Source of the DNA: Hydractinia symbiolongicarpus
Taxonomy: Eukaryota; Cnidaria; Hydrozoa; Anthoathecata; Hydractiniidae
Assembly: GCF_029227915.1 (NCBI RefSeq)
Contig: NC_079882.1
Coordinates: 32,046,001-32,110,000, forward strand
Direction of reading: 5' to 3'
DNA length: 64,000 nt
Below the pieces are notes generated by a model. It did no database searches and was not told the DNA's origin. It worked only from the letters and a program-made list of their open reading frames with translations. Shown here one piece after another: positions 34,553 to 48,066 of this stretch (within the stretch, counting starts at the first letter, position 1; each line of letters opens with the position of its first letter). The translations under genes were made by a program, and so were the position numbers.

Positions 34553-36779
34553 TCGGGAAATGAGTTTACTTCCTGGGTACTTTCTTTGTATACTTTTGAC
34601 TATACGGGCCAAGCCGGGATTTACGGGAAATCGCGGGTTTTCGTTTGCCGGCGATTAAACTTCTTTTATTCAGCGTCTCATCAAAAATGAAAACATTTTT
34701 AAAAACTACAAGTCTTATGCGTTTTAGTGGTGAAAAAATAATTTAAAAAATCCTTCTGGGAATGAGTTTACTCCCTGGGTACTTTCTTTGTATACTTTTG
34801 ACTATACGGGCCAAGCCCGGGATTTACGGGAAATCGCGGGTTTTCGTTTGCCGGCGATTAAACTTTTTTTATTCAGCGTCTCATCAAAAATGAAAACATT
34901 TTTAAAAACTACAAGTCTTATGCGTTCTAGTGGTGAAAAAATAATTTAAAAAATCGTTCTGGAAATGAGTTTACTCCCTGGGTACTTTCTTTGTATACTT
35001 TTGACTATACGGGTCAAGCCGGGATTTACAGGAAATCGCGGGTTTTCGTTTGCCGGCGATTAAACTGCTTTTATTCAGCGTCTCATCAAAAATGAAAACA
35101 TTCTTGAAAACTACAAGTCTCATGCGTTTTAGTGGTGAAATAATAATTTAAAAAATCGTTTGGGAAATGAGTTTACTCCCTGGGTACTTTCTTTGTATAC
35201 TTTTGACTATACGGGCCGAGTCCAGGATTTACGGGAAATCGCAGGTTTTCGTTTGCCGGCGATTAAACTTCTTTTATTCAGCGTCGCATCAAAAATGAAA
35301 ACATTTTTAAAAACTACAAGTCTCATGCGTTTTAGTGGTGAAAAAGTGATTTAAAAAATCGTTCGGGAAATGAGTTTACTCCCTGGGTACTTTCTTTGTA
35401 TACTTTTGACTATACAGCCAAGCCCGGGATTTACGGGAAATCGCGGGTTTTCGTTTGCCGGCGATTAAACTGCTTCTATTCAGCGTCTCATCAAAAATGA
35501 AAACATTCTTGAAAACTACAAGTTTCATGCGATTTAGTGGTGAAATAATAGTTTAAAAAATCGTTTGGGAAATGAGTTTACTCCCTGGGTACTTTCTTTG
35601 TATACTTTTGACTATACGGGCCGAGTCCAGGATTTACGGGAAATCGCAGGTTTTCGTTTGCCGGCGATTAAACTGCTTTTATTCAGCGTCTCATCAAAAA
35701 TGAAAACATTTTTGAAAACTACAAGTCTCATTCGTTTTAGTGGTGAAAAAATAATTTAAAAAATCGTTCGGGAATAGAGTTTACTTCCTGGGTACTTTCT
35801 TTGTATACTTTTGACTATACGGGCCAAGCCCGGGATTTACGGGAAATCGCAGGTTTTCGTTTGCCGGCGATTAAACTTCTTTTATTCAGCGTCTCATCAA
35901 AAATGAAAACATTTTTAAAAACTGCAAGTCTTATGCGTTTTAGTGGTGAAAAAATAATTTAAAAAATCGTTCTGGAAATGAGTTTACTCCCTGGGTACTT
36001 TCCTTGTATACTTTTGACTATACGGGCCGAGTCCAGGATTTACGGGAAATCGCAGGTTTTCGTTTGCCGGCGATTAAACTTCTTTTATTCAGCGTCTCAT
36101 CAAAAATGAAAACAATTTTAAAAACTACAAGTCTCATGCGCTTTAGTGGTGAAAAAGTGATTTAAAAAATCGTTCGGGAAATGAGTTTACTCCCTGGGTA
36201 CTTTCTTTGTATACTTTTGACTATACGGCCAAGCCCGGGATTTACGGGAAATCGCGGGTTTTCGTTTGCCGGCGATTAAACTTCTTTTATTCAGCGTCTC
36301 ATCAAAAATGAAAACATTTTTGAAAACCAAAAGTCTCATGCGTTTTAGTGGTGAAAAAATAATTTAAAAAATCGTTCGGGAAATGAGTTTACTCCCTGGG
36401 TACTTTCTTTGTATACTTTTGACTATACGGGCCAAGCCGGGATTTACGGGAAATCGCGGGTTTTCGTTTGCCGGCGATTAAACTTCTTTTATTCAGCGTC
36501 TCATCAAAAATGAAAACATTTTTAAAAACTACAAGTCTTATGCGTTTTAGTGGTGAAAAAATAATTTAAAAAATCGTTCTGGAAATGAGTTTACTCCCTG
36601 GGTACTTTCTTTGTATACTTTTGACTATACGGGCCGAGTCCAGGATTTAGGGAAATCGCAGGTTTTCGTTTGCCGGCGATTAAACTGCTTTTTTTCAGCG
36701 TCTCATCAAAAATGAAAACATTTTTGAAAACTACAAGTCTCACGCGTTTTAGTGGTGAAAAAATAATTTAAAAAATCGT
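34553..36779. repeat. HOR unit X2, 11 monomers, 2,227 bp
   Basis: A full 11-mer with m8 (TACTTTCCTTG, ACAATTTTAAAAAC, CATGCGCTTTAG), m9 (ACGGCCAAGCCC, AAAACCAAAAG) and m10 (CCAAGCCGGG) present between m7 and m11. It matches X3 without noticed differences at +3,847. Confidence 0.9.
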
Positions 36780-38399
36780 TCGGGAAATGAGTTTACTTCC
36801 TGGGTACTTTCTTTGTATACTTTTGACTATACGGGCCAAGCCGGGATTTACGGGAAATCGCGGGTTTTCGTTTGCCGGCGATTAAACTTCTTTTATTCAG
36901 CGTCTCATCAAAAATGAAAACATTTTTAAAAACTACAAGTCTTATGCGTTTTAGTGGTGAAAAAATAATTTAAAAAATCCTTCTGGGAATGAGTTTACTC
37001 CCTGGGTACTTTCTTTGTATACTTTTGACTATACGGGCCAAGCCCGGGATTTACGGGAAATCGCGGGTTTTCGTTTGCCGGCGATTAAACTTTTTTTATT
37101 CAGCGTCTCATCAAAAATGAAAACATTTTTAAAAACTACAAGTCTTATGCGTTCTAGTGGTGAAAAAATAATTTAAAAAATCGTTCTGGAAATGAGTTTA
37201 CTCCCTGGGTACTTTCTTTGTATACTTTTGACTATACGGGTCAAGCCGGGATTTACAGGAAATCGCGGGTTTTCGTTTGCCGGCGATTAAACTGCTTTTA
37301 TTCAGCGTCTCATCAAAAATGAAAACATTCTTGAAAACTACAAGTCTCATGCGTTTTAGTGGTGAAATAATAATTTAAAAAATCGTTTGGGAAATGAGTT
37401 TACTCCCTGGGTACTTTCTTTGTATACTTTTGACTATACGGGCCGAGTCCAGGATTTACGGGAAATCGCAGGTTTTCGTTTGCCGGCGATTAAACTTCTT
37501 TTATTCAGCGTCGCATCAAAAATGAAAACATTTTTAAAAACTACAAGTCTCATGCGTTTTAGTGGTGAAAAAGTGATTTAAAAAATCGTTCGGGAAATGA
37601 GTTTACTCCCTGGGTACTTTCTTTGTATACTTTTGACTATACAGCCAAGCCCGGGATTTACGGGAAATCGCGGGTTTTCGTTTGCCGGCGATTAAACTGC
37701 TTCTATTCAGCGTCTCATCAAAAATGAAAACATTCTTGAAAACTACAAGTTTCATGCGATTTAGTGGTGAAATAATAGTTTAAAAAATCGTTTGGGAAAT
37801 GAGTTTACTCCCTGGGTACTTTCTTTGTATACTTTTGACTATACGGGCCGAGTCCAGGATTTACGGGAAATCGCAGGTTTTCGTTTGCCGGCGATTAAAC
37901 TGCTTTTATTCAGCGTCTCATCAAAAATGAAAACATTTTTGAAAACTACAAGTCTCATTCGTTTTAGTGGTGAAAAAATAATTTAAAAAATCGTTCGGGA
38001 ATAGAGTTTACTTCCTGGGTACTTTCTTTGTATACTTTTGACTATACGGGCCAAGCCCGGGATTTACGGGAAATCGCAGGTTTTCGTTTGCCGGCGATTA
38101 AACTTCTTTTATTCAGCGTCTCATCAAAAATGAAAACATTTTTAAAAACTGCAAGTCTTATGCGTTTTAGTGGTGAAAAAATAATTTAAAAAATCGTTCT
38201 GGAAATGAGTTTACTCCCTGGGTACTTTCTTTGTATACTTTTGACTATACGGGCCGAGTCCAGGATTTAGGGAAATCGCAGGTTTTCGTTTGCCGGCGAT
38301 TAAACTGCTTTTTTTCAGCGTCTCATCAAAAATGAAAACATTTTTGAAAACTACAAGTCTCACGCGTTTTAGTGGTGAAAAAATAATTTAAAAAATCGT
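36780..38399. repeat. HOR unit Y2, 8 monomers, 1,620 bp
   Basis: The second 8-mer, identical in layout to Y1 (m1-m7 then m11), with the same m7/m11 join near 38,152-38,229. The shared join shows that Y1 and Y2 come from one deletion event that was later amplified together with X. Confidence 0.9.
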
Positions 38400-40626
38400 T
38401 CGGGAAATGAGTTTACTTCCTGGGTACTTTCTTTGTATACTTTTGACTATACGGGCCAAGCCGGGATTTACGGGAAATCGCGGGTTTTCGTTTGCCGGCG
38501 ATTAAACTTCTTTTATTCAGCGTCTCATCAAAAATGAAAACATTTTTAAAAACTACAAGTCTTATGCGTTTTAGTGGTGAAAAAATAATTTAAAAAATCC
38601 TTCTGGGAATGAGTTTACTCCCTGGGTACTTTCTTTGTATACTTTTGACTATACGGGCCAAGCCCGGGATTTACGGGAAATCGCGGGTTTTCGTTTGCCG
38701 GCGATTAAACTTTTTTTATTCAGCGTCTCATCAAAAATGAAAACATTTTTAAAAACTACAAGTCTTATGCGTTCTAGTGGTGAAAAAATAATTTAAAAAA
38801 TCGTTCTGGAAATGAGTTTACTCCCTGGGTACTTTCTTTGTATACTTTTGACTATACGGGTCAAGCCGGGATTTACAGGAAATCGCGGGTTTTCGTTTGC
38901 CGGCGATTAAACTGCTTTTATTCAGCGTCTCATCAAAAATGAAAACATTCTTGAAAACTACAAGTCTCATGCGTTTTAGTGGTGAAATAATAATTTAAAA
39001 AATCGTTTGGGAAATGAGTTTACTCCCTGGGTACTTTCTTTGTATACTTTTGACTATACGGGCCGAGTCCAGGATTTACGGGAAATCGCAGGTTTTCGTT
39101 TGCCGGCGATTAAACTTCTTTTATTCAGCGTCGCATCAAAAATGAAAACATTTTTAAAAACTACAAGTCTCATGCGTTTTAGTGGTGAAAAAGTGATTTA
39201 AAAAATCGTTCGGGAAATGAGTTTACTCCCTGGGTACTTTCTTTGTATACTTTTGACTATACAGCCAAGCCCGGGATTTACGGGAAATCGCGGGTTTTCG
39301 TTTGCCGGCGATTAAACTGCTTCTATTCAGCGTCTCATCAAAAATGAAAACATTCTTGAAAACTACAAGTTTCATGCGATTTAGTGGTGAAATAATAGTT
39401 TAAAAAATCGTTTGGGAAATGAGTTTACTCCCTGGGTACTTTCTTTGTATACTTTTGACTATACGGGCCGAGTCCAGGATTTACGGGAAATCGCAGGTTT
39501 TCGTTTGCCGGCGATTAAACTGCTTTTATTCAGCGTCTCATCAAAAATGAAAACATTTTTGAAAACTACAAGTCTCATTCGTTTTAGTGGTGAAAAAATA
39601 ATTTAAAAAATCGTTCGGGAATAGAGTTTACTTCCTGGGTACTTTCTTTGTATACTTTTGACTATACGGGCCAAGCCCGGGATTTACGGGAAATCGCAGG
39701 TTTTCGTTTGCCGGCGATTAAACTTCTTTTATTCAGCGTCTCATCAAAAATGAAAACATTTTTAAAAACTGCAAGTCTTATGCGTTTTAGTGGTGAAAAA
39801 ATAATTTAAAAAATCGTTCTGGAAATGAGTTTACTCCCTGGGTACTTTCCTTGTATACTTTTGACTATACGGGCCGAGTCCAGGATTTACGGGAAATCGC
39901 AGGTTTTCGTTTGCCGGCGATTAAACTTCTTTTATTCAGCGTCTCATCAAAAATGAAAACAATTTTAAAAACTACAAGTCTCATGCGCTTTAGTGGTGAA
40001 AAAGTGATTTAAAAAATCGTTCGGGAAATGAGTTTACTCCCTGGGTACTTTCTTTGTATACTTTTGACTATACGGCCAAGCCCGGGATTTACGGGAAATC
40101 GCGGGTTTTCGTTTGCCGGCGATTAAACTTCTTTTATTCAGCGTCTCATCAAAAATGAAAACATTTTTGAAAACCAAAAGTCTCATGCGTTTTAGTGGTG
40201 AAAAAATAATTTAAAAAATCGTTCGGGAAATGAGTTTACTCCCTGGGTACTTTCTTTGTATACTTTTGACTATACGGGCCAAGCCGGGATTTACGGGAAA
40301 TCGCGGGTTTTCGTTTGCCGGCGATTAAACTTCTTTTATTCAGCGTCTCATCAAAAATGAAAACATTTTTAAAAACTACAAGTCTTATGCGTTTTAGTGG
40401 TGAAAAAATAATTTAAAAAATCGTTCTGGAAATGAGTTTACTCCCTGGGTACTTTCTTTGTATACTTTTGACTATACGGGCCGAGTCCAGGATTTAGGGA
40501 AATCGCAGGTTTTCGTTTGCCGGCGATTAAACTGCTTTTTTTCAGCGTCTCATCAAAAATGAAAACATTTTTGAAAACTACAAGTCTCACGCGTTTTAGT
40601 GGTGAAAAAATAATTTAAAAAATCGT
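38400..40626. repeat. HOR unit X3, 11 monomers, 2,227 bp
   Basis: The last complete 11-mer. The next monomer begins like m1 (TTTACTTCCTGGG) but has CCAAGCCCGGG and GTTTGCCAGCG and ends in ACAATTTTAAAAAC/CATGCGC like m8, so the regular series breaks inside it. Confidence 0.9.
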
Positions 40627-41331
40627 TCGGGAAATGAGTTTACTTCCTGGGTACTTTCTTTGTATACTTTTGACTATACGGGCCAAGCCCGGGATTTACG
40701 GGAAATCGCGGGTTTTCGTTTGCCAGCGATTAAACTTCTTTTATTCAGCGTCTCATCAAAAATGAAAACAATTTTAAAAACTACAAGTCTCATGCGCTTT
40801 AGTGGTGAAAAAGTGATTTAAAAAATCGTTCGAGAAATGAGTTTACTCCCTGGGTACTTTCTTTGTATACTTTTGACTATACGGGCCAAGCCCGGGATTT
40901 ACGGGAAATCGCGGGTTTTCGTTTGCCGGCGATTAAACTTCTTTTATTCAGCGTCTCATCAAAAATGAAAACATTTTTGAAAACCAAATGTCTCATGCGT
41001 TTTAGTGGTGAAAAAATAATTTAAAAAATCGTTCGGGAAATGAGTTTACTCCCTGGGTACTTTCTTTGTATACTTTTGACTATACGGGCCAAGCCGGGAT
41101 TTACGGGAAATCGCGGGTTTTCGTTTGCCGGCGATTAAACTTCTTTTATTCAGCGTCTCATCAAAAATGAAAACATTTTTTAAAACTACAAGTCTTATGC
41201 GTTTTAGTGGTGAAAAAATAATTTAAAAATCGTTCTGGAAATGAGTTTACTCCCTGGGTACTTTCTTTGTATACTTTTGACTATACGGGCCGAGTCCAGG
41301 ATTTAGGGAAATCGCAGGTTTTCGTTTGCCG

Positions 41332-42343
41332 GCGATTAAACTTCTTTTATTCAGCGTCTCATCAAAAATGAAAACATTTTTGAAAACTACAAGTCTCATG
41401 CGTTTTAGTGGTGAAAAAATAATTTAAAAAATCGTTCGGGAAATGAGTTTACTCCTTGGGTACTTTCTTTGTATACTTTTGACTATAAGGGCCAAGCCGG
41501 GATTTACGGGAAATCGCGGGTTTTCGTTTGCCGGCGATTAAACTTCTTTTATTCAGCGTCTCATCAAAAATGAAAACATTTTTAAAAACTACAAGTCTTA
41601 TGCGTTTTAGTGGTGAAAAAATAATTTAAAAAATCGTTCTGGAAATGAGTTTACTCCCTGGGTACTTTCTTTGTATACTTTTGACTATACGGGCCGAGTC
41701 CAGGATTTAGGGAAATCGCAGGTTTTCGTTTGCCGGCGATTAAACTTCTTTTATTCAGCGTCTCATCAAAAATGAAAACATTTTTGAAAACTACAAGTCT
41801 CATGCGTTTTAGTGGTGAAAAAATAATTTAAAAAATCGTTCGGGAAATGAGTTTACTTCCTGGGTACTTTCTTTGTATACTTTTGACTATACGGGCCAAG
41901 CCGAGATTTACGGGAAATCGCGGATTTTCGTTTGCCGGCGATTAAACTTCTTTTATTCAGCGTCTCATCAAAAATGAAAACATTTTTAAAAACTACAAGT
42001 CTTATGCGTTTTAGTGATGAAAAAATAATTTAAAAAATCGTTCTGGAAATGAGTTTACTCACAGGGTACTTTCTTTGTATACATTCGACTATACGTGCCA
42101 AGCCCGGGATTTACGGGAAATCTCGGGTTTTCGTTTGCCGGCGATTAAACTGCTTCTATTCAGCGTCTCATCAAAAATGAAAACATTCTTGAAAACTACA
42201 AGTTTCATGCGTTTTAGTGGTGTAATAATAATTTAAAAAATCGTTTGGGAAATGAGTTTACCCCCTGGGTACTTTCTTTGTATACTTTTGACTATACGGG
42301 CCGAGTCCAGGATTTACGGGAAATCGCAGGTTTTCGTTTGCTG
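41332..42343. repeat. 1,012-bp five-monomer repeat, copy 1
   Basis: Five monomers that recur at +1,012. Shared marks are ACTATAAGGGCC (near 41,484 and 42,496), the TTTAGGG B' unit, and GCCGAGATTTACGGG with CGCGGATTTTCG (near 41,901 and 42,913), then a C monomer. Copy 1 has ACTCCTTGGG where copy 2 has CCTCCCTGGG. Confidence 0.82.
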
Positions 42344-43403
42344 GCGATTAAACTTCTTTTATTCAGCGTCTCATCAAAAATGAAAACATTTTTGAAAACT
42401 ACAAGTCTCATGCGTTTTAGTGGTGAAAAAATAATTTAAAAAATCGTTCGGGAAATGAGTTTCCTCCCTGGGTACTTTCTTTGTATACTTTTGACTATAA
42501 GGGCCAAGCCGGGATTTACGGGAAATCGCGGGTTTTCGTTTGCCGGCGATTAAACTTCTTTTATTCAGCGTCTCATCAAAAATGAAAACATTTTTAAAAA
42601 CTACAAGTCTTATGCGTTTTAGTGGTGAAAAAATAATTTAAAAAATCGTTCTGGAAATGAGTTTACTCCCTGGGTACTTTCTTTGTATACTTTTGACTAT
42701 ACGGGCCGAGTCCAGGATTTAGGGAAATCGCAGGTTTTCGTTTGCCGGCGATTAAACTTCTTTTATTCAGCGTCTCATCAAAAATGAAAACATTTTTGAA
42801 AACTACAAGTCTCATGCGTTTTAGTGGTGAAAAAATAATTTAAAAAATCGTTCGGGAAATGAGTTTACTTCCTGGGTACTTTCTTTGTATACTTTTGACT
42901 ATACGGGCCAAGCCGAGATTTACGGGAATTCGCGGATTTTCGTTTGCCGGCGATTAAACTTCTTTTATTCAGCGTCTCATCAAAAATGAAAACATTTTTA
43001 AAAACTACAAGTCTTATGCGTTTTAGTGATGAAAAAATAATTTAAAAAATCGTTCTGGAAATGAGTTTACTCACAGGGTACTTTCTTTGTATACATTCGA
43101 CTATACGTGCCAAGCCCGGGATTTACGGGAAATCTCGGGTTTTCGTTTGCCGGCGATTAAACTGCTTCTATTCAGCGTCTCATCAAAAATGAAAACATTC
43201 TTGAAAACTACAAGTTTCATGCGTTTTAGTGGTGTAATAATAATTTAAAAAATCGTTTGGGAAATGAGTTTACCCCCTGGGTACTTTCTTTGTATACTTT
43301 TGACTATACGGGCCGAGTCCAGGATTTACGGGAAATCGCAGGTTTTCGTTTGCTGGCGATTAAACTTCTTTTATTCAGCGTCTCATCAAAAATGAAAACA
43401 TTT
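42344..43403. repeat. 1,012-bp five-monomer repeat, copy 2
   Basis: The second copy, with TTTCCTCCC near 42,460 and GGGAATTCGCGG near 42,926 as private changes. It ends where this side has CATTTTTAAAAAC and copy 1 has CATTTTTGAAAAC (near 43,404 and 42,392). Confidence 0.82.
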
Positions 43404-43604
43404 TTAAAAACTACAAGTCTCATGCGTTTTAGTGGTGAAAAAGTGATTTAAAAAATCGTTCGGGAAATGAGTTTACTCCCTGGGTATTTTCTTTGTATAC
43501 TTTTGACTATAAGGGCCAAGCCGGGATTTACGGGAAATCGCGGGTTTTCGTTTGCCGGCGATTAAACTTCTTTTATTCAGCGTCTCATCAAAAATGAAAA
43601 CATT

Positions 43605-44617
43605 TTTAAAAACTACAAGTCTTATGCGTTTTAGTGGTGAAAAAATAATTTAAAAAATCGTTCTGGAAATGAGTTTACTCCCTGGGTACTTTCTTTGTAT
43701 ACTTTTGACTATACGGGCCGAGTCCAGGATTTAGGGAAATCGCAGGTTTTCGTTTGCCGGCGATTAAACTTCTTTTATTCAGCGTCTCATCAAAAATGAA
43801 AACATTTTTAAAAACTACAAGTCTTATGCGTTTTAGTGATGAAAAAATAATTTAAAAAATCATTCTGGAAATGCGTTTACTCACAGGGTACTTTCTTTGT
43901 ATACATTCGACTATACGTGCCAAGCCCGGGATTTACGGGAAATCTCGGGTTTTCGTTTGCCGGCGATTAAACTGCTTCTATTCAGCGTCTCATCAAAAAT
44001 GAAAATATTCTTGAAAACTACAAGTTTCATGCGTTTTAGTGGTGTAATAATAATTTAAAAAATCGTTTGGGAAATGAGTTTACCCCCTGGGTACTTTCTT
44101 TGTATACTTTTGACTATACGGGCCGAGTCCAGGATTTACGGGAAATCGCAGGTTTTCGTTTGCTGGCGATTAAACTTCTTTTATTCAGCGTCTCATCAAA
44201 AATGAAAACAATTTTAAAAACTACAAGTCTCATGCGTTTTAGTGGTGAAAAAGTGATTTAAAAAATCGTTCGAGAAATGAGTTTACTCCCTGGGTACTTT
44301 CTTTGTATACTTTTGACTATACGGGCCAAGCCCGGGATTTACGGGAAATCGCGGGTTTTCGTTTGCCGGCGATTAAACTTCTTTTATTCAGCGTCTCATC
44401 AAAAATGAAAACATTTTTGAAAACCAAAAGTCTCATGCGTTTTAGTGGTGAAAAAATAATTTAAAAAATCGTTCGGGAAATGAGTTTACTCCCTGGGTAC
44501 TTTCTTTGTATACTTTTGACTATACGGGCCAAGCCGGGATTTACGGGAAATCGCGGGTTTTCGTTTGCCGGCGATTAAACTTCTTTTATTTAGCGTCTCA
44601 TCAAAAATGAAAACATT
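43605..44617. repeat. 1,013-bp five-monomer repeat, copy 1
   Basis: It matches 44,618 onward at +1,013. Shared marks are AAATCATTCTGGAAATG (near 43,857 and 44,870), the C monomer, the CCCCCTGGG B monomer with ACAATTTTAAAAAC, and GTTCGAGAAATG (near 44,268 and 45,281). This copy has ATGCGTTTACTCAC and AAAATATTC as private changes. Confidence 0.82.
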
Positions 44618-45829
44618 TTTTAAAACTACAAGTCTTATGCGTTTTAGTGGTGAAAAAATAATTTAAAAAATCGTTCTGGAAATGAGTTTACTCCCTGGGT
44701 ACTTTCTTTGTATACTTTTGACTATACGGGCCGAGTCCAGGATTTAGGGAAATCGCAGGTTTTCGTTTGCCGGCGATTAAACTTCTTTTATTCAGCGTCT
44801 CATCAAAAATGAAAACATTTTTAAAAACTACAAGTCTTATGCGTTTTAGTGATGAAAAAATAATTTAAAAAATCATTCTGGAAATGAGTTTACTCACAGG
44901 GTACTTTCTTTGTATACATTCGACTATACGTGCCAAGCCCGGGATTTACGGGAAATCTCGGGTTTTCGTTTGCCGGCGATTAAACTGCTTCTATTCAGCG
45001 TCTCATCAAAAATGAAAACATTCTTGAAAACTACAAGTTTCATGCGTTTTAGTGGTGTAATAATAATTTAAAAAATCGTTTGGGAAATGAGTTTACCCCC
45101 TGGGTACTTTCTTTGTATACTTTTGACTATACGGGCCGAGTCCAGGATTTACGGGAAATCGCAGGTTTTCGTTTGCTGGCGATTAAACTTCTTTTATTCA
45201 GCGTCTCATCAAAAATGAAAACAATTTTAAAAACTACAAGTCTCATGCGTTTTAGTGGTGAAAAAGTGATTTAAAAAATCGTTCGAGAAATGAGTTTACT
45301 CCCTGGGTACTTTCTTTGTATACTTTTGACTATACGGGCCAAGCCCGGGATTTACGGGAAATCGCGGGTTTTCGTTTGCCGGCGATTAAACTTCTTTTAT
45401 TCAGCGTCTCATCAAAAATGAAAACATTTTTGAAAACCAAAAGTCTCATGCGTTTTAGTGGTGAAAAAATAATTTAAAAAATCGTTCGGGAAATGAGTTT
45501 ACTCCCTGGGTACTTTCTTTGTATACTTTTGACTATACGGGCCAAGCCGGGATTTACGGGAAATCGCGGGTTTTCGTTTGCCGGCGATTAAACTTCTTTT
45601 ATTCAGCGTCTCATCAAAAATGAAAACATTTTTTAAAACTACAAGTCTTATGCGTTTTAGTGGTGAAAAAATAATTTAAAAAATCGTTCTGGAAATGAGT
45701 TTACTCCCTGGGTACTTTCTTTGTATACTTTTGACTATACGGGCCGAGTCCAGGATTTAGGGAAATCGCAGGTTTTCGTTTGCCGGCGATTAAACTTCTT
45801 TTATTCAGCGTCTCATCAAAAATGAAAAC
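44618..45829. repeat. 1,013-bp five-monomer repeat, copy 2 plus tail
   Basis: The second copy. The match, including CATTTTTTAAAACTAC near 44,613 and 45,626, runs about 200 bp beyond one period. It ends at CATTTTTGAAAAC near 45,830 against CATTTTTAAAAAC in the other copy. Confidence 0.8.
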
Positions 45830-48066
45830 ATTTTTGAAAACTACAAGTCTCATGCGTTTTAGTGGTGAAAAAATAATTTAAAAAATCGTTCGGGAAATGA
45901 GTTTACTCCCTGGGTACTTTCTTTGTATACTTTTGACTATAAGGGCCAAGCCGGGATTTACGGGAAATCGCGGGTTTTCGTTTGCCGGCGATTAAACTTC
46001 TTTTATTCAGCGTCTCATCAAAAATGAAAACATTTTTAAAAACTACAAGTCTTATGCGTTTTAGTGGTGAAAAAATAATTTAAAAAATCGTTCTGGAAAT
46101 GAGTTTACTCCCTGGGTACTTTCTTTGTATACTTTTGACTATACGGGCCGAGTCCAGGATTTAGGGAAATCGCAGGTTTTCGTTTGCCGGCGATTAAACT
46201 TCTTTTATTCAGCGTCTCATCAAAAATGAAAACATTTTTGAAAACTACAAGTCTCATTCGTTTTAGTGGTGAAAAAATAATTTAAAAAATCGTTCGGGAA
46301 ATGAGTTTACTTCCTGGGTACTTTCTTTGTATACTTTTGACTATACGGGCCAAGCCGAGATTTACAGGAAATCGCGGATTTTCGTTTGCCGGCGATTAAA
46401 CTTCTTTTATTCAGCGTCTCATCAAAAATGAAAACATTTTTAAAAACTACAAGTCTTATGCGTTTTAGTGATGAAAAAATAATTTAAAAAATCGTTCTGG
46501 AAATGAGTTTACTCACAGGGTACTTTCTTTGTATACATTCGACTATACGTGCCAAGCCCGGGATTTACGGGAAATCTCGGGTTTTCGTTTGCCGGCGATT
46601 AAACTGCTTCTATTCAGCGTCTCATCAAAAATGAAAACATTCTTGAAAACTACAAGTTTCATGCGTTTTAGTGGTGTAATAATAATTTAAAAAATCGTTT
46701 GGGAAATGAGTTTACCCCCCGGGTACTTTCTTTGTATACTTTTGACTATACGGGCCGAGTCCAGGATTTACGGGAAATCGCAGGTTTTCGTTTGCTGGCG
46801 ATTAAACTTCTTTTATTCAGCGTCTCATCAAAAATGAAAACATTTTTAAAAACTACAAGTCTCATGCGTTTTAGTGGTGAAAAAGTGATTTAAAAAATCG
46901 TTCGGGAAATGAGTTTACTCCCTGGGTATTTTCTTTGTATACTTTTGACTATAAGGGCCAAGCCGGGATTTACGGGAAATCGCGGGTTTTCGTTTGCCGG
47001 CGATTAAACTTCTTTTATTCAGCGTCTCATCAAAAATGAAAACATTTTTAAAAACTACAAGTCTTATGCGTTTTAGTGGTGAAAAAATAATTTAAAAAAT
47101 CGTTCTGGAAATGAGTTTACTCCCTGGGTACTTTCTTTGTATACTTTTGACTATACGGGCCAAGTCCAGGATTTAGGGAAATCGCAGGTTTTCGTTTGCC
47201 GGCGATTAAACTTCTTTTATTCAGCGTCTCATCAAAAATGAAAACATTTTTAAAAACTACAAGTCTTAGGCGTTTTAGTGATGAAAAATAATTTAAAAAA
47301 TCGTTCTGGAAATGAGTTTACTCACAGGGTACTTTCTTTGTATACATTCGACTATACGTGCCAAGCCCGGGATTTACGGGAAATCTCGGGTTTTCGTTTG
47401 CCGGCGATTAAACTGCTTCTATTCAGCGTCTCATCAAAAATGAAAACATTCTTGAAAACTACAAGTTTCATGCGTTTTAGTGGTGTAATAATAATTTAAA
47501 AAATCGTTTGGGAAATGAGTTTACCCCCTGGGTACTTTCTTTGTATACTTTTGACTATACGGGCCGAGTCCAGGATTTACGGGAAATCGCAGGTTTTCGT
47601 TTGCTGGCGATTAAACTTCTTTTATTCAGCGTCTCATCAAAAATGAAAACATTTTTAAAAACTACAAGTCTCATGCGTTTTAGTGGTGAAAAAGTGATTT
47701 AAAAAATCGTTCGGGAAATGAGTTTACTCCCTGGGTATTTTCTTTGTATACTTTTGACTATACGGGCCAAGCCCAGGATTTACGGGAAATCGCGGTTTTC
47801 GTTTGCCGGCGATTAAACTTCTTTTATTCAGCGTCTCATCAAAAATGAAAACATTTTTGAAAACTACAAGTCTCATGCGTTTTAGTGGTGAAAAAATAAT
47901 TTAAAAAATCGTTCGGGAAATGAGTTTACTCCCTTGGTACTTTCTTTGTATACTTTTGACTGTACGGGCTAAGCCGGGATTTACGGGAAATCACGGGTTT
48001 TCGTTTGCCGGCGATTAAACTTCTTTTATTCAGCGTCTCATCAAAAATGAAAACATTTTTAAAAAC
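45640..48066. repeat. 2,427-bp twelve-monomer HOR, copy 1
   Basis: Twelve monomers with a second tandem copy at 48,067. Private marks recur at exactly +2,427: TCTCATTCG (46,254 and 48,681), GCCGAGATTTACAGG, TTTACCCCCCGGG, CCAAGTCCAGG, CTTAGGCG, GATGAAAAATAATTT (one A fewer), AATCGCGGTTTTCG (one G fewer) and CTCCCTTGGTAC with GGGCTAAGCC. No difference was noticed by eye. Confidence 0.9.

Larger units (their letters stand above)
30706..40626. repeat. Domain III: alternating 11-mer/8-mer HOR array
   Basis: Five consecutive HOR units in the order X-Y-X-Y-X, where X is 11 monomers (2,227 bp) and Y is 8 monomers (1,620 bp). The super-period X+Y is 3,847 bp. Y lacks monomers 8, 9 and 10 of X. Private marks repeat exactly: GGGTCAAGCCGGG with TTTACAGG (m3), GCGTCGCATC (m4), ACTATACAGCC (m5), TCTCATTCG (m6), GGGAATAGAG (m7), TACTTTCCTTG (m8) and TCTCACGCG (m11). 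This is the most regular part of the window. Regularity after 40,626 is lost in the next monomer (GTTTGCCAGCG). Confidence 0.93.
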
